This document shows positions 17,355 to 24,863 of a DNA stretch of 64,000 nt, one piece after another. Origin of the DNA: Rhodococcus triatomae (GTDB lineage Bacteria; Actinomycetota; Actinomycetes; Mycobacteriales; Mycobacteriaceae). The stretch covers positions 1,178,001-1,242,000 of the forward strand of contig NZ_CP048814.1 in the NCBI RefSeq assembly GCF_014217785.1, in the 5' to 3' direction. The translations under genes and the position numbers were made by a program. Numbering within the stretch: position 1 is the first letter of the stretch; every line of letters begins with the position of its first letter. The notes below the pieces were generated by a model that was given only the letters and a program-made list of their open reading frames with translations, did no database searches and was not told where the DNA came from.

Positions 17355-17468
17355 AGTCAGTTACCTCGTCAGTCGTCGGGCGTGTGGTGCACTCCCGATG
17401 TCGGGCGAGCTCCTCTGTCCGCGGACGAATGTAACAAAACGATATAGGTCCGCGCCACCGTTACCGAT

Positions 17469-18935
17469 CTATGACTTTTCGGCGTCCTCGAGTGCCTGTC
17501 GAAACGCCTGGTAGCGAGCCTTGTGCGCTGGTCGGTTGCGAATCAGCGCCCACGCGACGGCGAGTCCGACAAACCAGACAGGGGTAACGATCAGGGCACG
17601 GAGGGTGTCCTCCTGCTGCGTCAGCGCCCAGATCACGAACCCGAAGAACGTGAGCACCACCCAGCACATCACCACGCCGCCGGGCATCGGGAACCTCGAT
17701 GTCTCGTGCAGGTGCGGACGACGCCGGCGGTAGACCAGGTAGCTGGCGAGGATCATCGTCCACACGAACATGAACAGCAGCGACGAGATGGTGGTCACGA
17801 GGGTGAACGCCTCGATCACCGACTCCCCGGAGAACAGCAGGATCAGCGACGGGAGCAGGAACGCACAGGAGAACAGCAGGGCGTTGACCGGGACACGGCG
17901 GGAACTCAACCGACCCAGACGTGCGGGCGCATCCCCCTCTTGGGCGAGGCCGTAGATCATCCGGGACGTCGAGTAGATCCCCGAGTTCGCGGAGGATGCC
18001 GCCGAGGTGAGTACGACGAAGTTGATCACCGATGCGGCGATCCCGAGCCCGGCGAGCGCGAACATCGCCACGAACGGGCTGCGGTCCGGGCTGATCTCCC
18101 GCCACGGTGTCACCGCCATGATCACGGTCAACGCGACGACGTAGAAGAGGAGGATGCGGACCGGGATGGCGTTGATCGCGTGCGGCAGGTTCTTCTCCGG
18201 GTCCTTCGCCTCCGCTGCGGTGGTCCCCACCAGTTCGATTCCGACGAACGCGAAGATCGCGATCTGGAAACCGGCGACGAATCCCATCACGCCGGTGGGG
18301 AACATCCCGCCGTCGTTCCACAGGTTGTCGAACCCTGCCTGCGCGCCGCCCGGCGCCTCGAACGACGAGAACACCATGACCAGCCCGACGACGATGAGGC
18401 TGGCGATCGCGATGATCTTGATGAGCGCGAACCAGAACTCGGTCTCGCCGAACGCCTTCACGGTGGGCAGGTTGAGCACCAGCAGCGTGAGGATCGCCGC
18501 GATCGCGGGGATCCACAGTTGCAGGTCCGGCCACCAGTACCGGACGTATCCGGAGATCGCGATCACGTCGGCGATGCCGGTGACGATCCAGCAGAACCAG
18601 TACGTCCAGCCGGTGAAGAATCCCGCCCACGGGCCGAGCAGGTCGGCCGCGAAGTCGGAGAACGACTTGTAGTGCAGGTTCGACAGCAGCAACTCCCCCA
18701 TCGCTCGCATGACGAAGAAGAGCATGAAACCGATGGTCATGTAGACGAAGATCACCGACGGCCCGGCGAGCGAGATCGTCTTTCCCGATCCCATGAACAG
18801 CCCGGTACCGATGGCGCCGCCGATGGCGATCAGCTGGATGTGCCGATTCGAGAGTTTGCGGGACAGGTGCGGGGAGTCGTGGCCCTCGCCCGATCCGGAG
18901 GTGCCGGCCTGTGCGGCCGAGCGGGCGTCGGTCAT
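17469..18935 (-). CDS. cycA: D-serine/D-alanine/glycine permease CycA
   Basis: 488-residue amino acid/proton symporter with 12 predicted membrane helices. It is very close to E. coli CycA along its whole length: SNRHIQLIAIGGAIGTGLFMGSGKTISLAGPS, FFTGWTYWFCWIVTGIADV, FAFVGIELVGTTAAEAKDPEKNLPHAINAIP and VINFVVLTSAASSANSGIYSTSRM. It imports D-Ala, D-Ser and Gly, and in mycobacteria also D-cycloserine. It has its own upstream spacer holding the terminator of the preceding dehydratase gene. Confidence 0.93.
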   Translation of the reverse strand: MTDARSAAQAGTSGSGEGHDSPHLSRKLSNRHIQLIAIGGAIGTGLFMGSGKTISLAGPSVIFVYMTIGFMLFFVMRAMGELLLSNLHYKSFSDFAADLLGPWAGFFTGWTYWFCWIVTGIADVIAISGYVRYWWPDLQLWIPAIAAILTLLVLNLPTVKAFGETEFWFALIKIIAIASLIVVGLVMVFSSFEAPGGAQAGFDNLWNDGGMFPTGVMGFVAGFQIAIFAFVGIELVGTTAAEAKDPEKNLPHAINAIPVRILLFYVVALTVIMAVTPWREISPDRSPFVAMFALAGLGIAASVINFVVLTSAASSANSGIYSTSRMIYGLAQEGDAPARLGRLSSRRVPVNALLFSCAFLLPSLILLFSGESVIEAFTLVTTISSLLFMFVWTMILASYLVYRRRRPHLHETSRFPMPGGVVMCWVVLTFFGFVIWALTQQEDTLRALIVTPVWFVGLAVAWALIRNRPAHKARYQAFRQALEDAEKS

Positions 18936-19015
18936 CGTGGTCCTTCTCCGAGCGGCTGGTCAGAGCCCCCGCCGGGCGGGAGCCCCGGACACGTTACGCC
19001 GCAGGAACGATCAGC

Positions 19016-19041
19016 CGGGCAGCGTCCCGGACGGCTGCCCG
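19016..19041 (-). terminator. Hairpin downstream of HadA-like gene
   Basis: CGGGCAGC and GCTGCCCG form an 8-bp stem with a 10-base loop in the spacer before cycA, 42 bases after the dehydratase stop on the same strand. Confidence 0.55.
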
Positions 19042-19082
19042 TTATGACCGAGTTATCGATTCGGAGGAATCGCCCGAGTCGG

Positions 19083-19655
19083 TCAGACCTCGACCCGCAT
19101 CACTCCGCGGACGAATTCGGCGATCGCCGGATCCACCTCCACGCCGTCCCGGCCGACGAGTGTCGTCCAGGACCGCGCGACGAGCCTCTCGGCCTCGTCA
19201 CGAAAGTCGTTGCGGATGGTGAACATGGAACTTCCCGCCATGCGCCGCACCGATTCGACGGCGACGTCGGTGCTCAGCACGTCGCCGGCAACGACCGGCC
19301 GGGCGAAGCTGAACCGCTGGTCCGCCTGCATCACCTGGCTCAGGTCGAAACCGACCAGCACGTTGTCGAACAGGTACTGCTGAGTGTGGCCGGCGAGCAC
19401 CGCAAGGAACGTCGGCGACGCGACCAGCGCGGCGTGGCCGAGACCGGCCGCGGCGGCCTCGTCCCGGTGCGCCGGATGGGCGTCGAGCACCGCAGTCGCG
19501 AACTCACGGATCTTCTCGCGGGACACCTCGTACCGCAGCGGCAGGCGATGGATACGGCCGATGATCTCGGATTCCGTCGCGTCGCCGGCCGTGGCGTCGG
19601 TGCACGCGGCGTCGATACGAGGGGCGTCCAGGTCGGTGGCAGTCACTCGCGCCAT
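19083..19655 (-). CDS. HadA-like (3R)-hydroxyacyl dehydratase half (MaoC N-terminal-like)
   Basis: 190 residues. From IIGRIHRLPLRYEVSREKIREFATAV through FDLSQVMQADQRFSFARPVVAGDVLSTDVAVESVRR to ARSWTTLVGRD it follows the single hot-dog-fold layout of the UPF0336/HadA-HadC family, which pairs with a catalytic HadB partner in FAS-II. No HadB lies beside it, so the partner must be elsewhere, or the role differs. The N-terminal 35 residues are unusual. The start is uncertain: this ATG lacks a ribosome site; a GTG nine bases downstream and an ATG 27 bases upstream are alternatives. Confidence 0.7.
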   Translation of the reverse strand: MARVTATDLDAPRIDAACTDATAGDATESEIIGRIHRLPLRYEVSREKIREFATAVLDAHPAHRDEAAAAGLGHAALVASPTFLAVLAGHTQQYLFDNVLVGFDLSQVMQADQRFSFARPVVAGDVLSTDVAVESVRRMAGSSMFTIRNDFRDEAERLVARSWTTLVGRDGVEVDPAIAEFVRGVMRVEV

Positions 19656-19807
19656 TGTGCAGGACGCGACGATCGCCGTCATCGGTGTGGTCGCCCCGGT
19701 GCCACATTCTGTGTCGTTCATCACCGCAATCGCTTCCGCGCTGTCCCGCAGCACAGGGGCCTACCCGGGCGTGCTCGACCCGGCGGCGCGGCCGCACCGG
19801 CAACCGG

Positions 19808-20992
19808 TCAGGCGATCCGCACGCCCTTCGGCAGCTTGCCGGCAGGCACTCGCAGCCGCCGGGCGGCAACGGTCACGCCGACGGCGCCGAAGACGACGTT
19901 GGCCAGCAGGCCGAGATACCAGCTGTCGCCGATCCGCGCGGCCCCGTGGGCCTCCTTCGCCGAGTAGAACGTCTGGCGCCGGGTGGTGTCGCCCGTGCCG
20001 TAGTAGCCGGTCGATTCGTCACAGCTCGGGACGGCGACGTACGGCCCCGTTCGCGCGTCGGACAGCACCCTGGCGACCGACGACGCCACCGTCGGGGACG
20101 GCGGCCGCTGCCCGATGTACCAGCCGTAGCGGTCGGGATTGTCCTGCCCCGCGACCACGTCGGGAAGGATGAGGAACGGGTTGGGCGCGAGCAGCCACCA
20201 GATCCGCTCGGTGTGGTGGAAGGTCACGGTCCTCTCGACATCCCGGCATTCGGGCACACCCTCGGGCCATGTCTCGGAGGTGACGGCACGCGAGGTGTAC
20301 TGCGCTCCGACCACCCGATGATCCTGTGCGGTGGTCGAGTACAGCATCCCGAACAGGGCCGGCAGCCCGAGGATCAGGAAGAACACGGTCGCCTGGGTGA
20401 GAACCGCGGACCCGGCCGGCCGGGCGGTGAGGGACGAGAAGCCCAGTCCGATGCCGCAGTAGCACGCGAACAGCAGGCAGAGGACCACCACGCCGAGTAC
20501 GCCGGAGCCGATTCCGTAGGGCGCGGCGACGATCCCCCAGACGAGGTACGGCGACGCGACGACGATCAGCGCGAGGCAGCAGACCCAGTTGCCGACCAGC
20601 TTCCCGATCGCCAACTGCCAGTTGCTGATCGGGGTTGCCTGCACCACCGCGAGGGTGGCGTCCTTACGATCGCCGTTGATGGCGGTAGCGGTCAGGGTGG
20701 GCGCCAGGACGATGCCGAGGAACAACTCGGCCGCCATCACGATCGCATACAGGTTCTGCGACCAGTCGCGATAGTCGGCGCTGCCCGCAATCATCGCGAC
20801 ATACATGGACCCGAAGACGATCAGGGAGATCACCACGAAGGCGATACCCAGTGTGATCTTCCACCGGGTGGTGCGCAGACGCTGTCGGAGTTCGAGTCCC
20901 ACGAGGACGCCGACGACCGACCACCACCGGCGGATCCGGTGTCCGCGTGAATTCGCCGGTTCGGTGACGGGCTCGCGCACGGTACTGGTCAC
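19808..20992 (-). CDS. ABC exporter permease
   Basis: 394 residues. The first hydrophobic helix follows a basic N-terminus (LELRQRLRTTRWKITLGIAFVVISLIVFGSMYVAM), and about six helices are visible in total: a cluster at 90-235 and one near the C-terminus. A roughly 100-residue extracytoplasmic-looking segment with two Cys (PECRD, PSCDES) lies between. This is the layout of ABC-2-type exporter permeases. It starts 3 bases after the stop of the ATPase gene, so it forms an ABC pair. Substrate unknown. Confidence 0.8.
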   Translation of the reverse strand: MTSTVREPVTEPANSRGHRIRRWWSVVGVLVGLELRQRLRTTRWKITLGIAFVVISLIVFGSMYVAMIAGSADYRDWSQNLYAIVMAAELFLGIVLAPTLTATAINGDRKDATLAVVQATPISNWQLAIGKLVGNWVCCLALIVVASPYLVWGIVAAPYGIGSGVLGVVVLCLLFACYCGIGLGFSSLTARPAGSAVLTQATVFFLILGLPALFGMLYSTTAQDHRVVGAQYTSRAVTSETWPEGVPECRDVERTVTFHHTERIWWLLAPNPFLILPDVVAGQDNPDRYGWYIGQRPPSPTVASSVARVLSDARTGPYVAVPSCDESTGYYGTGDTTRRQTFYSAKEAHGAARIGDSWYLGLLANVVFGAVGVTVAARRLRVPAGKLPKGVRIA

Positions 20993-20995
20993 GGA

Positions 20996-21835
20996 TCAGG
21001 TCCTCTCCGCGTCCAACGCGAGATAGGCGTCTTCGAGTTCGGTGTCGACCCGACAGAACTCGGCGACGTTGGCGCCGGCGGCGACGAGTTCGCCCAGATG
21101 GCGAGCGGCGGCCTCTTCGTCGGCGAAGCTCATCATCCGCGCGGAGGTGGCCGGCTGACCGGCTTCCCGCACCCGCCACCGGTGTCCGGTCGGGCGGTCG
21201 GAGTCCCGGGTACGCCCGGCCGTCATGATCACCACGTCGTCGACCATCTCCGAGAGTTCGGTGAGGATGTGCGAGGAGATCAGGACCGCACATCCCGCAT
21301 CCGCCATCGCCCTCAGCTGGTCGCGCAGCTCCATGCGGGAGCGGGGGTCCATGCCGGAAGCGGGTTCGTCGAGCAGCAGAACTCGGGGCCGGTTCACCAG
21401 CGTGCGCGCGAAGCCCAACCGCTGCTTCTGTCCCCGGGACAGTTCGTGTGCGGGGCGGTCGGCGAACGCGGAGAGGTGGACCAGGTCGAGGAGCTCGGCG
21501 GCGCGCAGACGCGCCGCACTCGCCGCCTGCCCGTGCAAGCGCCCGAACGTGGTCAGGATCTCGGTCGCCGTCAGACTGTCCCAGGTACCGAACACGTCCG
21601 GCATCCACCCGATCACCGCACGTAGCTGCGTCGAATCCACCTCCTGATCGTCGAGCCGGAGGGAGCCGGAGTCGGGGGCCAGCAGTCCGGCGAGCATGAG
21701 GAGCAGGGTGGTCTTGCCCGCGCCGTTGGGGCCGACCAGGCCGGTGATGGTGCCCGGCGTCAATGTCACGTCCGCGTGTGCGACAGCAGTGTGCCGGCCG
21801 AACGTGCGCGTCAGGCCGCGAGCCGTCAGTGCCAT
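20996..21835 (-). CDS. ABC transporter ATP-binding protein
   Basis: 279 residues. Walker [10 protein letters not shown] (about 36-44), Q-loop region near VIGWMPDVFGTW, signature ELSRGQKQR (a variant of LSGGQ), Walker B RVLLLDEPASGMD and the switch His in ISSHILTELSEM are all present. The C-terminal 60 residues are an extra domain as in drug/lipid-type exporters. It pairs with the downstream permease (coupled, 3-base gap) to form an exporter. The GTG/ATG start is preceded by weak ribosome-site bases. Confidence 0.88.
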   Translation of the reverse strand: MALTARGLTRTFGRHTAVAHADVTLTPGTITGLVGPNGAGKTTLLLMLAGLLAPDSGSLRLDDQEVDSTQLRAVIGWMPDVFGTWDSLTATEILTTFGRLHGQAASAARLRAAELLDLVHLSAFADRPAHELSRGQKQRLGFARTLVNRPRVLLLDEPASGMDPRSRMELRDQLRAMADAGCAVLISSHILTELSEMVDDVVIMTAGRTRDSDRPTGHRWRVREAGQPATSARMMSFADEEAAARHLGELVAAGANVAEFCRVDTELEDAYLALDAERT

Positions 21836-21964
21836 GTCGCGACCCTAGTCGACCTCGGCGACGCAACCGTGCACCCGGCACGCGACCATGGTGTGCGTGG
21901 TGGACGGGGTTGCCGATACACTCTCCTGGCGCATGCAGGGGTCTCGTACTTCGCTTCCGCGCAC

Positions 21965-22037
21965 GCCCTCGTAGCTCAGGGGATAGAGCACGGCTCTCCT
22001 AAAGCCGGTGTCGCAGGTTCGAATCCTGCCGAGGGCA
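21965..22037 (+). tRNA. tRNA-Arg (anticodon CCT)
   Basis: The cloverleaf folds cleanly: acceptor GCCCTCG/CGAGGGC, D-stem GCTC/GAGC, anticodon stem CGGCT/AGCCG with loop CTCCTAA (anticodon CCT at 21998-22000), variable GTGTC, and T-arm GCAGG-TTCGAAT-CCTGC, discriminator A. CCA is not encoded. It reads AGG codons. It stands at the edge of the accessory-looking cluster that follows. Confidence 0.97.
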
Positions 22038-22219
22038 CCCTCTTCTCTATGCCTCCACCACCAGGCGCCTCTCCGTGCGAGCGGTGACGTCAGAGCCGAA
22101 CCCGTACAGATCGACCGCCGAATCTGAACAAAGGTAGCTGAATATTTGCCGCCTGGGGCGCGCTGTGATCGGATCAAATCATTCCGGTCAGGTTCCGGGC
22201 AGCGAGGGGCCGGTACACA

Positions 22220-23404
22220 GTGAAACGGATTCGACAGAAGGTGGCTCTTGCCTCGGCATGCATCCTCGGACTACTCGCAGTCGCAACCATTGCCCTTGCC
22301 ATGCCGAATGCGTCGGCCGAGACACCCTCGGAACGTTGCCAACGAGAAACTGTGCAATGGAATTCGGCGTACGAGGCGAGCTGGCGCGCGGCCAATCCGG
22401 GCAGTCCCGGTCCGCCACCACCGAATCCGGTGCCCTATGTGTGCGTCGACCCCGGAAGAGTCCCGACCGAAACGACGACACCACCGGCGCCCACGATGGG
22501 CCCCGCACCGACCGGTGTCGACAACGGCGACGGTATCGGTGTCCGCGGCGGATACATCGGGGACGTCGGGACAGGCACCGACCTCGTCCCCGACCCGCAG
22601 GCGCAGTTGCCGGTGACGAATGTCGGGGCGATCCTCGATCCGACCACGGTCACGGTCGCACCCCCGCCGCCCCCGCCCGTCGAGCAGCCGGTCGCGCCGC
22701 CGCCTGTGGTCGAGCAGCCTGTCTGGCAGCCCGACCCGTCCGCCGAGAGTGGGAGCGGCTCTGGCAACAGTGGTGGCGGCGGTTATGCCGGCGGCGGCAG
22801 TGGTTACGGTGCACCCTCGACGCCGACCACTGCACCCGAGCCTGAAGCGGCCGAGGACGAAGGGGGCGCGATCACCATCGGGTTCCCGGCGGTGATCGGC
22901 GGCCTGTTCGGTGGCGCTGGGGCCGTGATGGGTGCGTTTGCCCTGTTCGCCACGGTGTTGGCGGTGGCCGGCGTCGCCTGGGCGGCAACCCACCCGGCCG
23001 AGTTTCAGCGGATGCTCGAGGACGCCGCCCGCGCAGCCGGAATCGCGTTCGATCGGCTGCGAGAGCTGATGGAGCGATTCTTCGCCGACAACCCCCGGCC
23101 ACTCCCCCCGCCACCCGAGAACGTCAAGGGCTGGGACGACGTCCAGGAGTACCTTCGATCACTCCCCCGAGGAGACAACGGTGGTATCCGGACCGTCGAG
23201 ACGAAGGAGGAACTCGCCCGTGTGCTCGACGACCTCGTCGAACACGCCGTCCCGGGTTCCTTTGCGCCGACATACAAGGGAGACGGTTGGGTACTCCCCG
23301 ACGGAACGCTCATCGGCATACGGCCTGACAGCGAAAGTGGAGGCAGAACCATCGACATACAGCAAGCCGAGGGCGAAGCAACCCGGAAGATTCACGTCAA
23401 GTGA
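22220..23404 (+). CDS. Exported Pro-rich protein with C-terminal domain, candidate toxin
   Basis: 394 residues. A signal peptide (basic start, hydrophobic core 10-28, ASA-E cleavage near 33) is followed by a Pro/Gly-rich low-complexity region (62-215), a long hydrophobic stretch (217-257), an amphipathic helix (259-290), a short Pro linker and a compact C-terminal domain (303-394). That domain ends with KGDGWVLPDGTLIGIRP, a Ser/Gly-rich turn, TIDI and a final KIHVK; the pattern recalls the terminal beta strands of small polymorphic-toxin domains, though I recognise no exact family. The architecture (export signal, flexible stalk, membrane segment, tip domain) and the two small paralogous genes after it suggest an effector with immunity genes. 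GTG start after GAGGGGCC. Confidence 0.6.
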   Translation: MKRIRQKVALASACILGLLAVATIALAMPNASAETPSERCQRETVQWNSAYEASWRAANPGSPGPPPPNPVPYVCVDPGRVPTETTTPPAPTMGPAPTGVDNGDGIGVRGGYIGDVGTGTDLVPDPQAQLPVTNVGAILDPTTVTVAPPPPPPVEQPVAPPPVVEQPVWQPDPSAESGSGSGNSGGGGYAGGGSGYGAPSTPTTAPEPEAAEDEGGAITIGFPAVIGGLFGGAGAVMGAFALFATVLAVAGVAWAATHPAEFQRMLEDAARAAGIAFDRLRELMERFFADNPRPLPPPPENVKGWDDVQEYLRSLPRGDNGGIRTVETKEELARVLDDLVEHAVPGSFAPTYKGDGWVLPDGTLIGIRPDSESGGRTIDIQQAEGEATRKIHVK

Positions 23405-23434
23405 CGTACGGACACAAGAGAACGGGAGCTACGC

Positions 23435-23800
23435 ATGGCAGACTTCACCGAAATCGAGCGGTTCATCCTGTACGACAGCAATGACGACTGGGTGTTCGGG
23501 TTCAACCCCTACAGGACGTTCAAGCTCGCTCTCGGAGATGAGGACGCGGCAACGCGCACCAACGAGGCCTATCAGAACCTGGTGCGACTCGGCCTGATGG
23601 ACATCGGACACGTCGGCGGCGACGCGGGGCCAGGCTTCCACCCCTGGTCAGGCGGACCTGACACCCAGATCGCCCGACTGCAGGAGCTGGCGCGACACCC
23701 GGAACCGGAAGAACGAGTCGGGTTCTGGGGACGAGCCACGCCCGAAGGCGAAAAGATCGCCGCCATCATCCCCGACGAGTGGTTCGGCGACGACGACTGA
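23435..23800 (+). CDS. Small acidic protein, candidate immunity protein (copy 1)
   Basis: 121 residues, cytosolic (no signal), strongly acidic with an aromatic-rich fold: FTEIERFILYDSNDDWVF, NEAYQNLVRLGLMDIG, GPGFHPWSGG and a C-terminal GFWGRATPEGEKIAAIIPDEW. No known family is recognised. It begins 30 bases after the exported protein, so it is probably co-transcribed. A second version follows 86 bases later. The two copies are almost identical except for residues about 14-40 (here DSNDDWVFGFNPYRTFKLAL). Tandem paralogous immunity genes behind a toxin gene are common in polymorphic-toxin loci. Confidence 0.65.
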   Translation: MADFTEIERFILYDSNDDWVFGFNPYRTFKLALGDEDAATRTNEAYQNLVRLGLMDIGHVGGDAGPGFHPWSGGPDTQIARLQELARHPEPEERVGFWGRATPEGEKIAAIIPDEWFGDDD

Positions 23801-23886
23801 ACACACTGCAACCCCGACGACGGCACACACGTCGAATCGGTTGCACCCCAGCCGAAACGCGAGAGACACAGGAAGTGCGAACACAC

Positions 23887-24252
23887 ATGTCGGACTTTAC
23901 CGAGATCGAGCGGTTCATCCTGTACTGGAGCAACGACGACTGGGTGTTCGGCCCTCCAGTGTCCTCCGGATTCGAGTCGGACTTCAGCGCCGATGAGGCA
24001 GCAACACGCACCAACGAGGCGTATCAGAACCTGGTGCGACTCGGCCTGATAGACATCGGACACGTCGGCGGCGACGCAGGACCAGGCTTCCACCCCTGGC
24101 CAGGCGGCCCCGACACCCACATCGCCCGACTACAAGAACTGGCAACACACCCCGAACCGGAAGAACGACTCGGATTCTGGGGACGAGCCACACCCGAAGG
24201 CGAAAAGATCGCCGCCACCATCCCCGACGAATGGTTCCGCGACGACGACTGA
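23887..24252 (+). CDS. Small acidic protein, candidate immunity protein (copy 2)
   Basis: 121 residues, paralogue of the preceding gene. The conserved blocks are FTEIERFILY, NEAYQNLVRLGL, DIGHVGGDAGPGFHPW and GFWGRATPEGEKIAA; the variable block is WSNDDWVFGPPVSSGFESDFS. The third-position choice is more A-rich than in copy 1 and the neighbours, which suggests drift or separate acquisition. AGGAAG lies about ten bases before the ATG; an upstream in-frame start would overlap nothing but adds basic residues and is rejected. Its function is unknown apart from the immunity inference. Confidence 0.65.
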   Translation: MSDFTEIERFILYWSNDDWVFGPPVSSGFESDFSADEAATRTNEAYQNLVRLGLIDIGHVGGDAGPGFHPWPGGPDTHIARLQELATHPEPEERLGFWGRATPEGEKIAATIPDEWFRDDD

Positions 24253-24293
24253 GCACGCATCCGGCAGCCTGAACGACGCGCAAAAGGCTTGCC

Positions 24294-24338
24294 GCCCGAT
24301 GCGGCGGATCCTGGCGTCCACCTCATCCTGCATCGGGC
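24294..24338. terminator. Inverted repeat between convergent genes
   Basis: GCCCGATGC and GCATCGGGC form a 9-bp stem around a 27-base loop between the second small acidic gene and ridA-like gene. Confidence 0.45.
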
Positions 24339-24377
24339 CGCACCCATTCCTTGCTGTTCCTCCCGACAGTCGCCTGC

Positions 24378-24779
24378 TCAGGGCCGTACGGCCAGCGCCT
24401 CGACCTCGAACAGCACGTCCGGCGCAGCCAGGCTCGCCACACCGACGAGAGTCTGCGTCGGCGGAGTCCTACCCCAGATCTCCCGTACGGCACCGGCGAT
24501 CGGCCCGAGCTTGCTGACGTCATGGTCCACCACGTAGGTCCTGAGTTGAGCGACATCGCTCAGGTCCAGACCGTGGGCGGCGAGCGCGACACCGATGTTG
24601 TCGAACGTCCGCTTCACCTGCTCGGCGAAATCGTCGGAGACGACTGCCCCGTCCGGTCCGGACCCGTACTGCCCCGCGACCAGAACCAGTTCCGCACCTG
24701 CAGGAACAGCCGCGGTGTGGCTGTAGCCGAACGGGACCGGGTCGTGCAGGCCATCGGGATTGACAATGGCGTGTGCCAT
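24378..24779 (-). CDS. RidA family protein
   Basis: 133 residues, Rid/YjgF fold. Typical features are the opening NPDGLHDPVPFGYSHTAAV, LVAGQYG, FDNIGVALAAHGLDLSDVAQLRTYV with the conserved Arg, and the C-terminal VGVASLAAPDVLFEVEALAV. RidA enzymes hydrolyse reactive enamines and imines; subfamily members can act on other keto compounds. GAGGAG lies before the ATG. It is divergent from a WYL-type regulator, with an operator in the shared promoter, so it is probably controlled by that regulator. Confidence 0.88.
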   Translation of the reverse strand: MAHAIVNPDGLHDPVPFGYSHTAAVPAGAELVLVAGQYGSGPDGAVVSDDFAEQVKRTFDNIGVALAAHGLDLSDVAQLRTYVVDHDVSKLGPIAGAVREIWGRTPPTQTLVGVASLAAPDVLFEVEALAVRP

Positions 24780-24820
24780 GTGGAGCTCCTCTCGTAGGCG
24801 ACGAAACAAGCCTCGCAGCG

Positions 24821-24845
24821 ATACACGACATCCTGTGTCATGTAT
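24821..24845. promoter_or_regulatory. Operator palindrome between ridA-like and WYL regulator genes
   Basis: Arms ATACACGACA and TGTCATGTAT form 10-bp inverted half-sites with one mismatch around a 5-base centre. It covers the -35/spacer region of the regulator promoter, so it would autorepress the regulator and act on the divergent ridA-like gene. Confidence 0.75.
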
Positions 24846-24850
24846 TCCGA

Positions 24851-24856
24851 TAGAGT
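24851..24856 (+). promoter_or_regulatory. -10 element for leaderless WYL regulator transcript
   Basis: TAGAGT ends seven bases before the ATG at 24864. This supports that start over the upstream ATG at 24840, which lies inside the operator. Confidence 0.5.
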
Positions 24857-24863
24857 TTTTCGC

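Noticed and set aside
17355..17468. c-di-AMP (ydaO-type) riboswitch before the M23 peptidase gene
   Set aside because: The 5' region is only about 110 bases and lacks the conserved segments of that riboswitch.
17523..19967. 814-codon open frame on the plus strand
   Set aside because: Opposite to cycA and the HadA-like gene; no start with ribosome site and a charge-repeat composition typical of antisense frames.
21965..24377. Integrated element with attachment site in the tRNA-Arg gene
   Set aside because: No integrase is present, and I saw no direct repeat of the tRNA 3' end (cgagggcac) up to 24377.
24840..24863. Upstream ATG of the WYL regulator as true start
   Set aside because: It lies inside the operator and upstream of the predicted -10, so the next in-frame ATG is preferred.
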